The notes beneath the pieces were generated by a model. That model saw only the letters and a list, made by a program, of their open reading frames with translations. It had not been told where the DNA came from and ran no database searches. A stretch of 52,463 nucleotides of DNA from Roseospira visakhapatnamensis (GTDB lineage: Bacteria; Pseudomonadota; Alphaproteobacteria; Rhodospirillales; Rhodospirillaceae), in contig NZ_JACIGK010000030.1 in assembly GCF_014197915.1 (NCBI RefSeq), positions 1 through 52,463 of the forward strand, read 5' to 3'. Position numbers and translations under genes: made by a program. Shown piece by piece: positions 24,777-32,948 of this stretch; positions within the stretch are counted from its first letter, which is position 1, and every line of letters begins with the position of its first letter.

Positions 24777-26533
24777 AGGAAGACAAGCTCCTGGGTCTCG
24801 TAGATGGAGCGCCCCGGCACCCCGCCCTGCACCAGGGCGCGCCCGAGGGCGTTGACCAGGGCGGCGATGCCGTCGATCCGCTCGGAGGAGCGCTCCTTGT
24901 CGGGCTTGATGTTGCCGGCCGGGTCCTGGCGCACGGCGACGTTGGACGCGTTCCAGCGCAGGACCGGGTGACCGCCGTGCCAGAAGGACCGCGAGACCAC
25001 CAGCCGTTCCAGTTCGGCCGTGGGTGCGGCCAGGGAAAGGAACCCCTGGCCGAACTCGATCAGGCTCAGCCCCTCCTGCTGCAGGGTCTGCACGATCTCC
25101 CCGGCGAAGGTGCGGTCATAGGCCAGCTCCCGCAGGTCGAAGCGCCCGGCCAGGGCCAGGATCTCGTGTTCGATGAAGGCGAAGTCGGTGGCGTTGCCGG
25201 GCGTGGCCGTCAGGAAACCCTGGTCGCGCCAGACATCATAGGGCACCCGGTCGCGCCTGGCCCGGCGCAGGATGTCGTCCTCGGGCACCCAGAACCGGCA
25301 CACGGCGATCCATCTGGCGGCCAGCGGCCCCAGGTCGGGATCGCCCGTAGGCGGGAACAACAGCACGAAGGCCGACAGGTCGTTGACGCGGGCCAGGTCC
25401 AGGCCGCCGTAACAGGGGCGACCGGCCAGGGCCGCTTCCAGGTCGTCCAGATCCGCCTTGACGTCGGCGGCGTCGGTGGCAACCGGCGGGCCGCCGTCTT
25501 CCCAGACCGCCATGTCCAGCCAGCGGGTGACCTGCTCGGTCCATTCGTTCAGGCGCAGGCGCCGGATCGCGTTCTGCTGCGCCGGCATCTCGCGCGCCTC
25601 CTCGATCTGGCGGCGCAGGTCGTCTTCCTTGACGGTCACCCCGAGGCTGGGGTTGGCCTTGATCCAGACGGCGGGATCGGTCCAGTCGTCGCCGTCGTCC
25701 AGAGTGGCGATGAAGGCGAACCAGCTGTCGGCGGCCTCCGGCGGGACGGAGCCTTCCAGCGCCTTGACCGAGAACTCGTGGTGCTGGCGGCAGACCGAAT
25801 GCCGGTCGTGACCGGCGGTGGTGATCTCGAAGATCAGCGGCTGGCGGCGCGCACCGGTGGCGGTGTTGAGCTTCTGGATGATCTCCGCGTTGGGGTGTTC
25901 GTGGACCTCGTCGACGGCGGCGAAGTGGACGTTGAGGCCGTCCATCTTGGAGGCGTCGGCGGACAGCGGCCGGAACCAGGAGGCGGTCGCCGTGACGGCG
26001 AGGTTGTTGACGGTGCGCGTCACGCGGGAGCGCAGGGCCGGGCTGGCGTCGACCATGCGCTCGGCCTCACCGAAGACGATGCGGGCCTGATCGCGGGTGG
26101 TGGCGGCGGCATAGACCTGGCTGCCGGGCTCGTGGTCGGCGACCAGGGCATAGAGGGCGGTGCCGGCGAGCAGCACCGACTTGCCGTTCTTGCGGGCCAC
26201 CTCGACATAAGCGGTGCGGAAACGGCGCAGGCCGTCGCCGCGCTGCCAGCCGTAGAGCGCGCCGACCACGAAGGCCTGCCAGGGCTGCAGGGTGAACGGC
26301 TGGCCGGCCCATTCGCCGGTGGAATGGCGCAGGTGGCCGAAGAACTCCAGGGCGTGCCGGGCCGCCTCCGGGCTCCAGACGAGGCCCCGCGCGGATCCGC
26401 CCTGCAGATCGTCGAGGTGGCGCCGACAGGCCAGACGGACCAGCCGGCCGGCGACCACCCGGCCGTCGAGCACATCGCGGGCGTAGGTCTCCACCGGACA
26501 GGCCGATCCCTTGCGCTTACGCGTTCTTGCCAC
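24773..26533 (-). CDS. Phage terminase large subunit
   Basis: This 586-residue terminase of the HK97/Terminase_1 type is an ATPase-nuclease that packages DNA into the head. Motifs include LQPWQAFVVGALYGW (adenine-binding region), VARKNGKSVLLAG (Walker A), NVHFAAVDEVHEH (Walker B) and a C-terminal nuclease domain with YGGLDLARVNDLSAFVLLFPP. The start is GTG at 26533, overlapping terS by 17 bp. It looks complete. Confidence 0.95.
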   Translation of the reverse strand: MARTRKRKGSACPVETYARDVLDGRVVAGRLVRLACRRHLDDLQGGSARGLVWSPEAARHALEFFGHLRHSTGEWAGQPFTLQPWQAFVVGALYGWQRGDGLRRFRTAYVEVARKNGKSVLLAGTALYALVADHEPGSQVYAAATTRDQARIVFGEAERMVDASPALRSRVTRTVNNLAVTATASWFRPLSADASKMDGLNVHFAAVDEVHEHPNAEIIQKLNTATGARRQPLIFEITTAGHDRHSVCRQHHEFSVKALEGSVPPEAADSWFAFIATLDDGDDWTDPAVWIKANPSLGVTVKEDDLRRQIEEAREMPAQQNAIRRLRLNEWTEQVTRWLDMAVWEDGGPPVATDAADVKADLDDLEAALAGRPCYGGLDLARVNDLSAFVLLFPPTGDPDLGPLAARWIAVCRFWVPEDDILRRARRDRVPYDVWRDQGFLTATPGNATDFAFIEHEILALAGRFDLRELAYDRTFAGEIVQTLQQEGLSLIEFGQGFLSLAAPTAELERLVVSRSFWHGGHPVLRWNASNVAVRQDPAGNIKPDKERSSERIDGIAALVNALGRALVQGGVPGRSIYETQELVFL

Positions 26534-26987
26534 GGGTCAGGTACTCCTCGAACGGATCGGCCTGCTCGGCGGGGGCCGCCGTGCGGATGCGGGAGCGGGA
26601 GGACGGGGTGAGCCCGAACTCGCTCTCGATCTGGGCCATCTGCAGCAGGCACTTGTTGGCGATGGCCAGGAACGGGTTCTGGATGATGTTCCCGGCCTCG
26701 GTCTTGACCACCGGCCCGCGTCGCTTGACTTCGGCCTCGGCGTCGATCCAGCGGCACCAGACGACGGCGTAGCGAGCCAGGGCGCCGGCATCGAGCTCGG
26801 TCATCACGCCGTGGCGGGCGAGCATCTCGGCCATGGCCACGAACTGGTCCCGGGCCCGGTCCTCCAGATGGTCCGGGGCCTCGGGGACGGCGACGGTGGG
26901 CCGGGGCTCGTCCTTGTTCAGGCGATGCGGCCGGGCCGTCCCCTTGACCAGCTTGAGTTGGGTGGGCAGCGGCTTGCGGCCAGCCAT
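26517..26987 (-). CDS. Phage terminase small subunit, P27 family
   Basis: This 156-residue protein opens with MAGRKPLPTQLKLVKGTAR, the signature of P27-family small terminases, which recognise the packaging site and load TerL. The ATG at 26987 is chosen because AAGGAGACGG precedes it; a longer in-frame start further right has an unrelated, cysteine-rich extension. It is the first gene of the leftward packaging and head operon. The 189 bp to the divergent gene at 27177 probably hold the promoter. Confidence 0.9.
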   Translation of the reverse strand: MAGRKPLPTQLKLVKGTARPHRLNKDEPRPTVAVPEAPDHLEDRARDQFVAMAEMLARHGVMTELDAGALARYAVVWCRWIDAEAEVKRRGPVVKTEAGNIIQNPFLAIANKCLLQMAQIESEFGLTPSSRSRIRTAAPAEQADPFEEYLTRGKNA

Positions 26988-27176
26988 GATCCGTCTCCTT
27001 GGGCAGCATCCCGGGCTCCCGGGCCGGGATGAACAGGGGTGGTGATGACACCGGACAAGGCCCGCGCCATCCCGAAAATAGCAATCAAATGATCGACTTA
27101 TCCGCTTGAGGCTGGGGCCCGTGATGGCATGGTGAACGTGTTGAAAGACACCAATCACCCGCAAACGGAGCGCACC

Positions 27177-27419
27177 ATGTCCGGCATCACCTGCCCCTCA
27201 GCCTACCGCGCCGCGAAGAAGGCCCAGGCCGACCGCCGCATCCAGGACGCCACCCGCGCCGCCCCCCGGATCCACCGCCTCAGGAAGGACGGCACGCCGA
27301 GCAAGGCGCCCCTGGAACAGCGCTACCACCACTGGACCACGGTCGCCGAAGCCGAGCAGGTCTGCCGCCGCATGGAAGAGATGAACCCGGGCACGACCTG
27401 GGTCGTCATCACCGACTGA
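27177..27419 (+). CDS. Hypothetical small basic protein
   Basis: This 80-residue protein starts MSGITCPSAYRAAKKAQADRR. It is basic in the first half and ends with EMNPGTTWVVITD. I do not recognise it. GGAG seven bases before ATG 27177 favours this start over an in-frame start at 27129. It heads a short plus-strand group that runs against the flanking leftward operons. Confidence 0.55.
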   Translation: MSGITCPSAYRAAKKAQADRRIQDATRAAPRIHRLRKDGTPSKAPLEQRYHHWTTVAEAEQVCRRMEEMNPGTTWVVITD

Positions 27420-27431
27420 GGAACCGCCGCC

Positions 27432-27641
27432 ATGACCAGGGAAACCGCCCTCGACGCCTTCATCGCCCGCAAGACCGAGATCGACGAGCGTCTGGCCCGC
27501 CTGCAGGCCCTCAGCGACGAACACTTCAACGCGCACCCCGACGACATCGACTGGTCGCACGTCGGCAGCCTCGCCGAATACGCCAGCCTGCTGAAGCGCA
27601 TCACAGACATGGCGTTCCAGGAGGGCGAATACGCGGCGTGA
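27432..27641 (+). CDS. Hypothetical small acidic protein
   Basis: This 69-residue acidic helical protein (TRETALDAFIARKTEIDERL then FNAHPDDIDWSHVGSLAEYA) lies 12 bp after the preceding gene. Function is unknown. Similar small proteins occur in alphaproteobacterial mobile regions. Confidence 0.55.
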   Translation: MTRETALDAFIARKTEIDERLARLQALSDEHFNAHPDDIDWSHVGSLAEYASLLKRITDMAFQEGEYAA

Positions 27642-27742
27642 TCCGGCGACCCCTTCAACGCCCCGCGCCGCATCGGCAGCCGGGGCTCGGGGTGATAGCA
27701 GGGACGCGGTGGTCGCGGCCCCAGCCATCCCGGAGACAACCG

Positions 27743-28309
27743 ATGACCCAGATCGACCTGTCCGAGACCCAGCGCACCATCCTGGGCACCGCCTGCGCCC
27801 GAGAGGACCGCATGATCTTCCCCGTCACCGCGCCGATCACCGGCGGCGCCGTTGGCAACGTCCTCAAGAGCCTGCTCAAGCGCGGGCTGATCGAGGAGGT
27901 CGTCGCAGAGGACGAAACCACGGTCTGGCGCCATGACGAGGATCGCGGCCCGATCACGCTGCGTGCCACCGAACTGGGCGTGGACGCCCTGGCCGACAAC
28001 GCGCCCGTGGCGCCCCTGGGGCGCGACGGCGACCACGCCGGACCGGACATGCCAGCCGACGAGACCGACGCACACACGGCGCCCGCTGGCGCCCGGCACC
28101 GGGTCCGGGGCAACACCAAGCAGGCCATCGTGGTCGACATGCTGCGCCGGCCCGAGGGCGCCACCATTGCCGAACTGGTGGAAGCCACTGGATGGCAATC
28201 GCACACGGTCCGGGGTTGCTTCGCCGGGGCGCTGAAGAAGAAGCTCGGCCTGACCATCACCTCCGAGAAGGAGGGCGAACGCGGGCGGGTGTACAAACTG
28301 AACAACTAA
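27743..28309 (+). CDS. DUF3489 family protein
   Basis: This 188-residue protein matches the DUF3489 pattern. A winged-helix-like N-terminal part (LSETQRTILGTACARED) precedes a C-terminal domain with GNTKQAIVVDMLRRPEGATIAELVEATGWQ and HTVRGCFAGALKKKLGL. The C-terminal domain looks like a helix-turn-helix. ATG 27743 has CGGAG upstream. DNA binding is inferred from the fold. The family is common in alphaproteobacterial mobile elements, and its function is not established. Confidence 0.75.
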   Translation: MTQIDLSETQRTILGTACAREDRMIFPVTAPITGGAVGNVLKSLLKRGLIEEVVAEDETTVWRHDEDRGPITLRATELGVDALADNAPVAPLGRDGDHAGPDMPADETDAHTAPAGARHRVRGNTKQAIVVDMLRRPEGATIAELVEATGWQSHTVRGCFAGALKKKLGLTITSEKEGERGRVYKLNN

Positions 28310-28359
28310 CCGCTTGCATTTCCTGCATACTTTGACTACGCCGCTTTGCGGAGGACCAC

Positions 28360-29205
28360 ATGGATCTCGTGAACCCGCAAAGCAGCACGGTCTTTTTCGG
28401 TTTCGACTCGGCGTGGACGGATGCGCCTAAGGCTCCAGGCGCAATCTGCGCTGTCGCGTTTGATGAAAGAAGCCAAGTCCAGTTCCACGAACCTCGGCTC
28501 GTCTCGTTCACGGAGGCTCGTAGGTTCATTGATGGGCTTCGCAACGATTTCGTCGTCAGCCTTGTTGCGCTCGATCAGCCCACAGTCGTACCCAATGCTG
28601 TGGGGAGCCGCCCGGTGGATAAAGTCGCGGCTTCTCTCGTTTCTTTCGTCGGCGGAGGTGTTCAGCCGGCCAACCGCAGCAAGATCGGCATGTTCTGCGA
28701 CGACGCGCCGATTTGGTCTTTCGTTTCCGATCTCGATGCGACGGAGGATCCTATTCAGGCACGCAAAGCGTCCGCTGGCCACTTCCTCATCGAAGTATTT
28801 CCTGCGCTGGCGCTACCCGCACTCGAAGACGGCTTTGCTCAGCGGCTCCGCGCTCCGAAGTACAATCCACAGAACCGAAAGAAATTCCGCCTGGAAGACT
28901 GGCAGGCGGTGGCGCGCGTGGTGGAGCGTTCGGCCGAGCGGTTCAATGTGCCAGGCCTAGCCAAATGGGCCCATCAGATGCGGTATACCGCTCAACCTCG
29001 GAAGTCCGACCAAGACAAGCTTGATGCTGCCCTCTGCGCGCTGATTGGTCTCTACTGGCGAGCGGGCCCCAGCGCCCGTTCGGCTATGCTGGGCGACGTT
29101 GATCACGGCTACATGGTCACGCCGATCTCAGACGCGACGTGGCCCCGACTCCAGCGGGCAGCAGTTCGGCGCGGTGTGCCGACATCGCAGGTTCTTGATC
29201 CCTAG
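28360..29205 (+). CDS. DUF429 protein (RNase H-fold nuclease-like)
   Basis: This 281-residue protein begins with a strand and acidic residue typical of DUF429 proteins (VFFGFDSAWTDAPKAPGAICAVAF), then LVALDQPTVVPN, and ends with KSDQDKLDAALCALIGLYW, giving spaced Asp residues for an RNase H-like active site. Its base composition and codon use are less GC-biased than its neighbours, which points to later acquisition as cargo. It stands alone between the DUF3489 gene and a convergent membrane-protein gene. A nuclease role, perhaps defensive, is inference. Confidence 0.75.
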   Translation: MDLVNPQSSTVFFGFDSAWTDAPKAPGAICAVAFDERSQVQFHEPRLVSFTEARRFIDGLRNDFVVSLVALDQPTVVPNAVGSRPVDKVAASLVSFVGGGVQPANRSKIGMFCDDAPIWSFVSDLDATEDPIQARKASAGHFLIEVFPALALPALEDGFAQRLRAPKYNPQNRKKFRLEDWQAVARVVERSAERFNVPGLAKWAHQMRYTAQPRKSDQDKLDAALCALIGLYWRAGPSARSAMLGDVDHGYMVTPISDATWPRLQRAAVRRGVPTSQVLDP

Positions 29206-29420
29206 TTTCTCACCCGAACCGCCTCGAACAGCCGACGCAGCAGGTACGACCGAACTATGCTAACGGCCGTGAAGATCAATCCGATGGCCAACGCATCGTC
29301 GAGGTGCGCCGGCAACCCGAAGCACGGGAACACGACCAACTGCGTCGCGACCGCGACGCCATAGCCGACGGCCACGTTGGTCACCGCCTCGACCAGCGAC
29401 ATGGTGCGTGACTGCTTCAT
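29202..29420 (-). CDS. Small phage membrane protein (DUF7220-like)
   Basis: This 72-residue protein begins MKQSRTMSLVEAVTNVAVGYGVAVATQ and has two hydrophobic segments (about 14-32 and 41-58) ending with RSYLLRRLFEAVR. The pattern matches small phage membrane proteins grouped as DUF7220. Its ATG overlaps the methyltransferase stop as ATGA. It is in the same frame as the upstream ParB-like fragment only by coincidence. Confidence 0.75.
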   Translation of the reverse strand: MKQSRTMSLVEAVTNVAVGYGVAVATQLVVFPCFGLPAHLDDALAIGLIFTAVSIVRSYLLRRLFEAVRVRN

Positions 29421-30310
29421 GCCGCGTCCGCCGCGTTGTCGGACGCGCCCAGCCGTTCCTCGCGCACGGCCGCGAAGGTCCGGCCATCGCCCTCCAGCGT
29501 GGCCTCCCGCCCCGTCGCTTCCTGCCAGCGCTCGATGGCGACATCCACATAGGCCGGGCTGATCTCCATGGCGAAAACCCGCCGGCCGTTGGCCTCGCCG
29601 GCCATGATCTGCGAGCCGGAACCCGAGAACGGCTCGTAGCACAGCCCGCCGCGCTCGACGTGCTGGCGCATCGGAATGCCGAAGGCGTCCAGCGGCTTCG
29701 GCGTCGGATGGTCGGGCCGATCGGCCTTGGCAAAGCCCGGCATCTCCCAGGTCGAGGCCAGCGTCTCGTCCGCCACCTTGGGCGGCCGGTGCGGACGCCG
29801 CCAGCCCATGAAGCACGGCTCGTGCTTCCATAGGTAGTGCGAGCGGGTCAGAACACCCCGGTCCTTGACCCAGATGATCTGCTGGTGGACGAAGGCGCCG
29901 GCCTTCTCCCAGCAGGACTCCAACATCGCCTGACGGCGGGACGCATGCCAGCAGTACCACGCCGCGTTCTCCGCGATGGCCTCGGCCACGGCGGCGGCGA
30001 TGAAGCCGTCGTAAAGCTCCGCGCCCTGGCTGCTGTCGTCCCAGGTGGTGCCGTAGGACTGGCTCCAGTCCTTGTTCCGCGTCGGATGGTTGGACCCGTC
30101 GTAGTCGACCAGATACGGCGGGTCGGTGGCGAACAGCACGGCCCGCTCGCCGTTCATCAGCTGGCGGACATCCTCGGCTCGGGTGCTGTCGCCGCACAGC
30201 AGGCGATGCTCCCCCAGCAGCCAGAGATCGCCCGGCCGCGCCGCAGGATTGCGCGGCGGTTCCGGCACCGTGTGGGTGTCGTACCCGTGCCCCCTCCCCA
30301 TCGGCGCCAT
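29417..30310 (-). CDS. DNA methyltransferase domain of a ParB-methyltransferase, separated by a frameshift
   Basis: This frame encodes an N6-adenine/N4-cytosine methyltransferase of the beta class. DPPY (FATDPPYLVDYDG) comes first, followed by HPTPKPLDAFGIPMRQHV and the SAM-binding EPFSGSGSQIMAGE. Such enzymes are usually fused to an N-terminal ParB-like domain. Here that domain lies directly upstream in a different frame, and loss of one G from the run at 30290-30294 would join them. ATG 30310 could still start a separate methyltransferase, since the domain from GDLWLLGEHRLLCGDS onward is complete. It may protect the element's DNA. Confidence 0.8.
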   Translation of the reverse strand: MAPMGRGHGYDTHTVPEPPRNPAARPGDLWLLGEHRLLCGDSTRAEDVRQLMNGERAVLFATDPPYLVDYDGSNHPTRNKDWSQSYGTTWDDSSQGAELYDGFIAAAVAEAIAENAAWYCWHASRRQAMLESCWEKAGAFVHQQIIWVKDRGVLTRSHYLWKHEPCFMGWRRPHRPPKVADETLASTWEMPGFAKADRPDHPTPKPLDAFGIPMRQHVERGGLCYEPFSGSGSQIMAGEANGRRVFAMEISPAYVDVAIERWQEATGREATLEGDGRTFAAVREERLGASDNAADAA

Positions 30311-30740
30311 CGTCCACCGGACGCAGCAGGTCGTCGATCTCCGCCGTCGTGAACCCGGTCAGACCCAGGTCCCAGCCGGCGTCCTTCAGGTCCCCGACCT
30401 CCAGCGCCAGCAGATCCCGATCCCAGCCGGCATTGAGCGCGATCCGGTTGTCAGCCAGCACCAGCACCTGACGCTGGGTCTTGGTCAGACCGGTCAACTC
30501 GATGGTCGGCACCTCGGCCATGCCCAGCCGGCGCGCGGCCAGCACCCGCCCATGGCCGGCGATGATGGTGCCGTCCTCCGCCACCAGCACCGGGTTGGTG
30601 AACCCGAACTCCCGGATGGACCCGGCGATCTCCGCCACCTGATCCTCGGTATGGGTCCGGGCATTGCGGGCATAGACCACCAGACTGTCCAGCGGTCGAT
30701 AGACCACGGCCAGGTCACGCCGATCGAGACCGTCCGGCAT
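30290..30740 (-). pseudogene. ParB-like N-terminal domain, frameshifted from the methyltransferase
   Basis: About 150 residues form a ParB/sulfiredoxin-like nuclease domain (VYARNARTHTEDQVAEIAGSI, GFTNPVLVAEDGTIIAGHGRVLAARRLG, ADNRIALNAGWD). It then passes into a frame that makes nonsense of the methyltransferase region. The likely cause is a one-base difference in the G5 run at 30290-30294 (minus strand GGGGAGGGGGC). It could be a true mutation, a sequencing error or programmed slippage. The fused product would be about 440 residues, normal for this phage family. Confidence 0.7.
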
Positions 30741-30833
30741 GTCACCCCCCCTGTTTCATTTTGGCCACGCACACGCAGCACCCCCGCGCGATCTCCACCC
30801 CATTTTCAGGCAGAGATTGCACCCCCCATCCCC

Positions 30834-31166
30834 CTACGGGGGCGGTCGGAGCGGGTTGCCGAAGCCGCCGTCGCGGGCGGCGGTCTTGCGCCCATGGCAC
30901 GACGCGCACAGCGCCTGCCAGCGGCTGCGATCCCAGAACACCGTGAGATCGCCTCGGTGCGGAACGATGTGATCGACCACGGTTGCGGGCGCCCCACACA
31001 CGGCGCAGACCGGATGCTCCGCCAGGAACGCGCGGCGCGCCCGCTTCCACGCTGCCGTGCGGGTGGGGCGAACCCGGCTCTGGTCGCGGTAGGTCAGATA
31101 ATCCCGATCCCGCGCCGCCTTGTCCCGCCAGCCCTTGGGCCGATGCACCGGCGGCCTGATCGGCAT
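30834..31166 (-). CDS. Phage HNH endonuclease
   Basis: This 110-residue HNH nuclease has CAVCG, DHIVPHRGD, then WQALCASCHGRK, giving zinc-binding cysteines and the His-Asn/His catalytic region. HNH proteins of this kind assist terminase in HK97-type packaging. Here it is about 4 kb from terS rather than adjacent, and is in the leftward early operon. ATG 31166 is used. Confidence 0.85.
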   Translation of the reverse strand: MPIRPPVHRPKGWRDKAARDRDYLTYRDQSRVRPTRTAAWKRARRAFLAEHPVCAVCGAPATVVDHIVPHRGDLTVFWDRSRWQALCASCHGRKTAARDGGFGNPLRPPP

Positions 31167-31238
31167 GGTTCGTCCCCCGCAAACGACAACGCCCGCGAGG
31201 GTTTCCCCCGGCGGGCGCTCGCGTCCAAGCTTATGGCG

Positions 31239-31682
31239 CTACCCTACCAAATTCGGGCCCATGTGTTGCACGTCTTGATGTCGCGACAGTGTTGCATCAC
31301 TTTGCGCAGAAAGACGCGCGGCCAATGCGACCAGAGCATGGGTCCACCGACGCCACGCCGTCGAGCGGTTGATCCCATGCTCCCAGGCAATTTGCTTCCA
31401 CGGGTGACCGTTGGCTCGCGCCCAGACGATCCGCTGTTCCTCGGGCTCCAGCCAGCGCAGCCACAGCAGGGTCCGGTCCATGCGATCGATGGCCTGCGGG
31501 CTGGGCGGCCCCGCCTGAGTCGGCCCGTCCTCGCAGCCCAGCGCATCCCATTTTTCGCACACCGCCTCGGGCCATGCGGAGACGAACCCACGCACCCGCT
31601 GCTCAGGGAGACGGCGCAAGGTGTCAGCGGCCTCGGCCAAGTACACTTCCACCAAGCGAGGGGTCCAGGCATCAATGCTCAT
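31239..31682 (-). CDS. DUF6362-like helix-turn-helix phage protein
   Basis: This 147-residue protein opens WTPRLVEVYLAEAADTLRRLP and ends with a helix-turn-helix-like segment PEEQRIVWARANGHPWKQIAWEHGINRSTAWRRWTHAL, resembling sigma-factor region 4. The pattern fits phage proteins grouped as DUF6362. A late-gene regulatory role is plausible. Its ATG overlaps the preceding gene's stop. Confidence 0.7.
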   Translation of the reverse strand: MSIDAWTPRLVEVYLAEAADTLRRLPEQRVRGFVSAWPEAVCEKWDALGCEDGPTQAGPPSPQAIDRMDRTLLWLRWLEPEEQRIVWARANGHPWKQIAWEHGINRSTAWRRWTHALVALAARLSAQSDATLSRHQDVQHMGPNLVG

Positions 31683-31999
31683 CGGCTCTTCTCCGGGTTA
31701 TTGGGGACGAGACGATCGACGATAGCGCCGATCAGCGACGCTGGTCGGGCATCCCCCTGGCGCCCCATGCTGCCGGCCAGGTCATCGGGAGCCACACCGT
31801 GCTGCAGCAGCCGCGAGACCAGCACGCCGGCGTCGGCCACCAGGGCATCGAGGTTGGAGCCGGTCTTGAGGCCGGAGACGAACACCTCGCCCACCCGGCC
31901 ATCGGGGTAGAACCCGACCGTCAGCTGGCAGGCGAAACCCTCATGCTCCAGCGGCAGGGTGACCGAGGGCCGGCGATCGGGCAGGCGGTGGCGGGTCAT
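31679..31999 (-). CDS. TSCPD-like small protein
   Basis: This 106-residue protein contains GRVGEVFVSGLKTGSNLDALVADAGVLVSRLLQHGV and LAGSMGR, similar to the TSCPD domain found at the C-terminus of vitamin-B12-dependent ribonucleotide reductases. Free-standing copies occur in phages. No catalytic residue for reduction is present, so a regulatory or unrelated role is likely. It overlaps both neighbours by 4 bp. Confidence 0.6.
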   Translation of the reverse strand: MTRHRLPDRRPSVTLPLEHEGFACQLTVGFYPDGRVGEVFVSGLKTGSNLDALVADAGVLVSRLLQHGVAPDDLAGSMGRQGDARPASLIGAIVDRLVPNNPEKSR

Positions 32000-32535
32000 G
32001 CCAGACCTCCCGCCCGGTGCGCCAGGCTCCAGCGCAGCAGGGCCAGGGCATCGGCCTCGTTGTCGTCCTTGGGAGCGAAGCCGGCGCGGCGCATGGCCTC
32101 GATCACGGCGGCCTTGCTGGCATTGCCCTTGCCGGTGGCAAACCGCTTGATGGTGCCCACCGGCACGCCCTCGTAGGGCACGCTGACCCCTTCGGCCCAG
32201 GCGGTCAGGGTGGCCAGGAAGCCGCCATAGGCGTGGGCGGCGGCGGTGCCTGCGTGGGCGCGGACCTCCTCGAAGGTCACCAGCCCCAGGCCGCCGCTGG
32301 TCTCGGCGACCTCCCCCAGCCAGTGGCGGAAGCGCAGATAGGGCATGCCGCCCCCGGACCAGCGGTCCTGGCGGAACTGTTCGGTGCCGGAGACGATGCT
32401 CCCATCGCCCCGGGCCAGCGCCCAGCCGGTGTGGGTCCCAAGGTCGAGGGCCAGGATCGCGCCGGGACCAGAGGCCGCCTCCGTCCGATGCGCGCTTGCA
32501 TCCATGGCCGCTGGGGGCAGAGTCGACAGGGTCAT
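31996..32535 (-). CDS. RuvC-like Holliday-junction resolvase
   Basis: This 179-residue RNase H-fold protein has LALDLGTHTGWAL (first acidic residue), VTFEEVRAH (second) and KDDNEADALALLRW (C-terminal acidic pair), as in phage RuvC-type resolvases. It would resolve branched DNA before packaging. ATG 32535 is preferred because GGAG is well placed; in-frame starts to the right lie in the repeat-rich non-coding region. Confidence 0.8.
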   Translation of the reverse strand: MTLSTLPPAAMDASAHRTEAASGPGAILALDLGTHTGWALARGDGSIVSGTEQFRQDRWSGGGMPYLRFRHWLGEVAETSGGLGLVTFEEVRAHAGTAAAHAYGGFLATLTAWAEGVSVPYEGVPVGTIKRFATGKGNASKAAVIEAMRRAGFAPKDDNEADALALLRWSLAHRAGGLA

Positions 32536-32655
32536 GATGATCTCCATCGGGTTGGGGATGGTCGTGATGTGGGCGACGGCGGTGTCAGGTCTTGGCGGAG
32601 CTGGCCGCCGTCGTCCGGCCGGATGTGGAAGGGGGGTGGTCAACCCATCACGCGG

Positions 32656-32711
32656 CCCTAAAGGAATGGGGAGGTGCCCCACCCTGGTGGGGGACACCTC
32701 CCCCTTTAGGG
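32656..32711. repeat. 56-bp imperfect palindrome
   Basis: CCCTAAAGG, GGGAGGTG and CCCACC on the left pair with GGTGGG, CACCTCCC and CCTTTAGGG on the right, making a long hairpin around a two-base centre with small bulges. It lies between the RuvC-like start and a repeat cluster, in DNA with no gene. It has no T-run, so it does not look like a simple terminator. It may be part of a replication origin. Confidence 0.75.
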
Positions 32712-32712
32712 G

Positions 32713-32928
32713 GAAATCTCCGAAATCTGAAATCTGCTCAGAACCCATTGATATGATTTGGAAATTCCAGATTTCGGAGCAGATTTCGGAGAGGCCCGTC
32801 CGAAATCTGGTTAGCGCCCCGCAAGCCATTGAACTGACTGGCGAAAACCCAGATTCCAGATTTTGCGGCCGAGGCAGATTTTGCGAAATCTGGTCCAGAT
32901 TTCGGAAATCAGGGGGCAGATTTCGGAG
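32713..32928. repeat. Iteron cluster CAGATTTCGGAG, candidate replication origin
   Basis: The motif CAGATTTCGGAG occurs as a perfect tandem pair at 32768-32779 and 32780-32791, and again at 32917-32928. An 11-base core is at 32896-32906. Inverted copies are at 32719-32729 and 32799-32809, with degenerate copies near 32728, 32850-32866 and 32876-32893. About ten units lie in 216 bp, in the 413-bp gap between the primase-helicase and RuvC-like genes. Tandem iterons beside a replication gene are typical of initiator-binding origins. Confidence 0.7.
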
Positions 32929-32948
32929 CGTGAGAGGCGTGTGGTACA

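Noticed and set aside
29202-30740. A single 512-residue protein reading from the ParB-like domain to the membrane protein
   Set aside because: The central part is the methyltransferase read in the wrong frame. The three real parts are the ParB-like domain, the methyltransferase in another frame, and a separate 72-residue membrane protein.
31191-31216. Terminator between the HNH and DUF6362-like genes
   Set aside because: Only a 6-bp GCCCGC/GCGGGC stem with a large loop and no clean T-run; too weak to call in GC-rich DNA.
32713-32928. CRISPR array
   Set aside because: The repeats are 12 bp, partly tandem and in both orientations, with no uniform spacers and no cas genes nearby. Iterons fit better.
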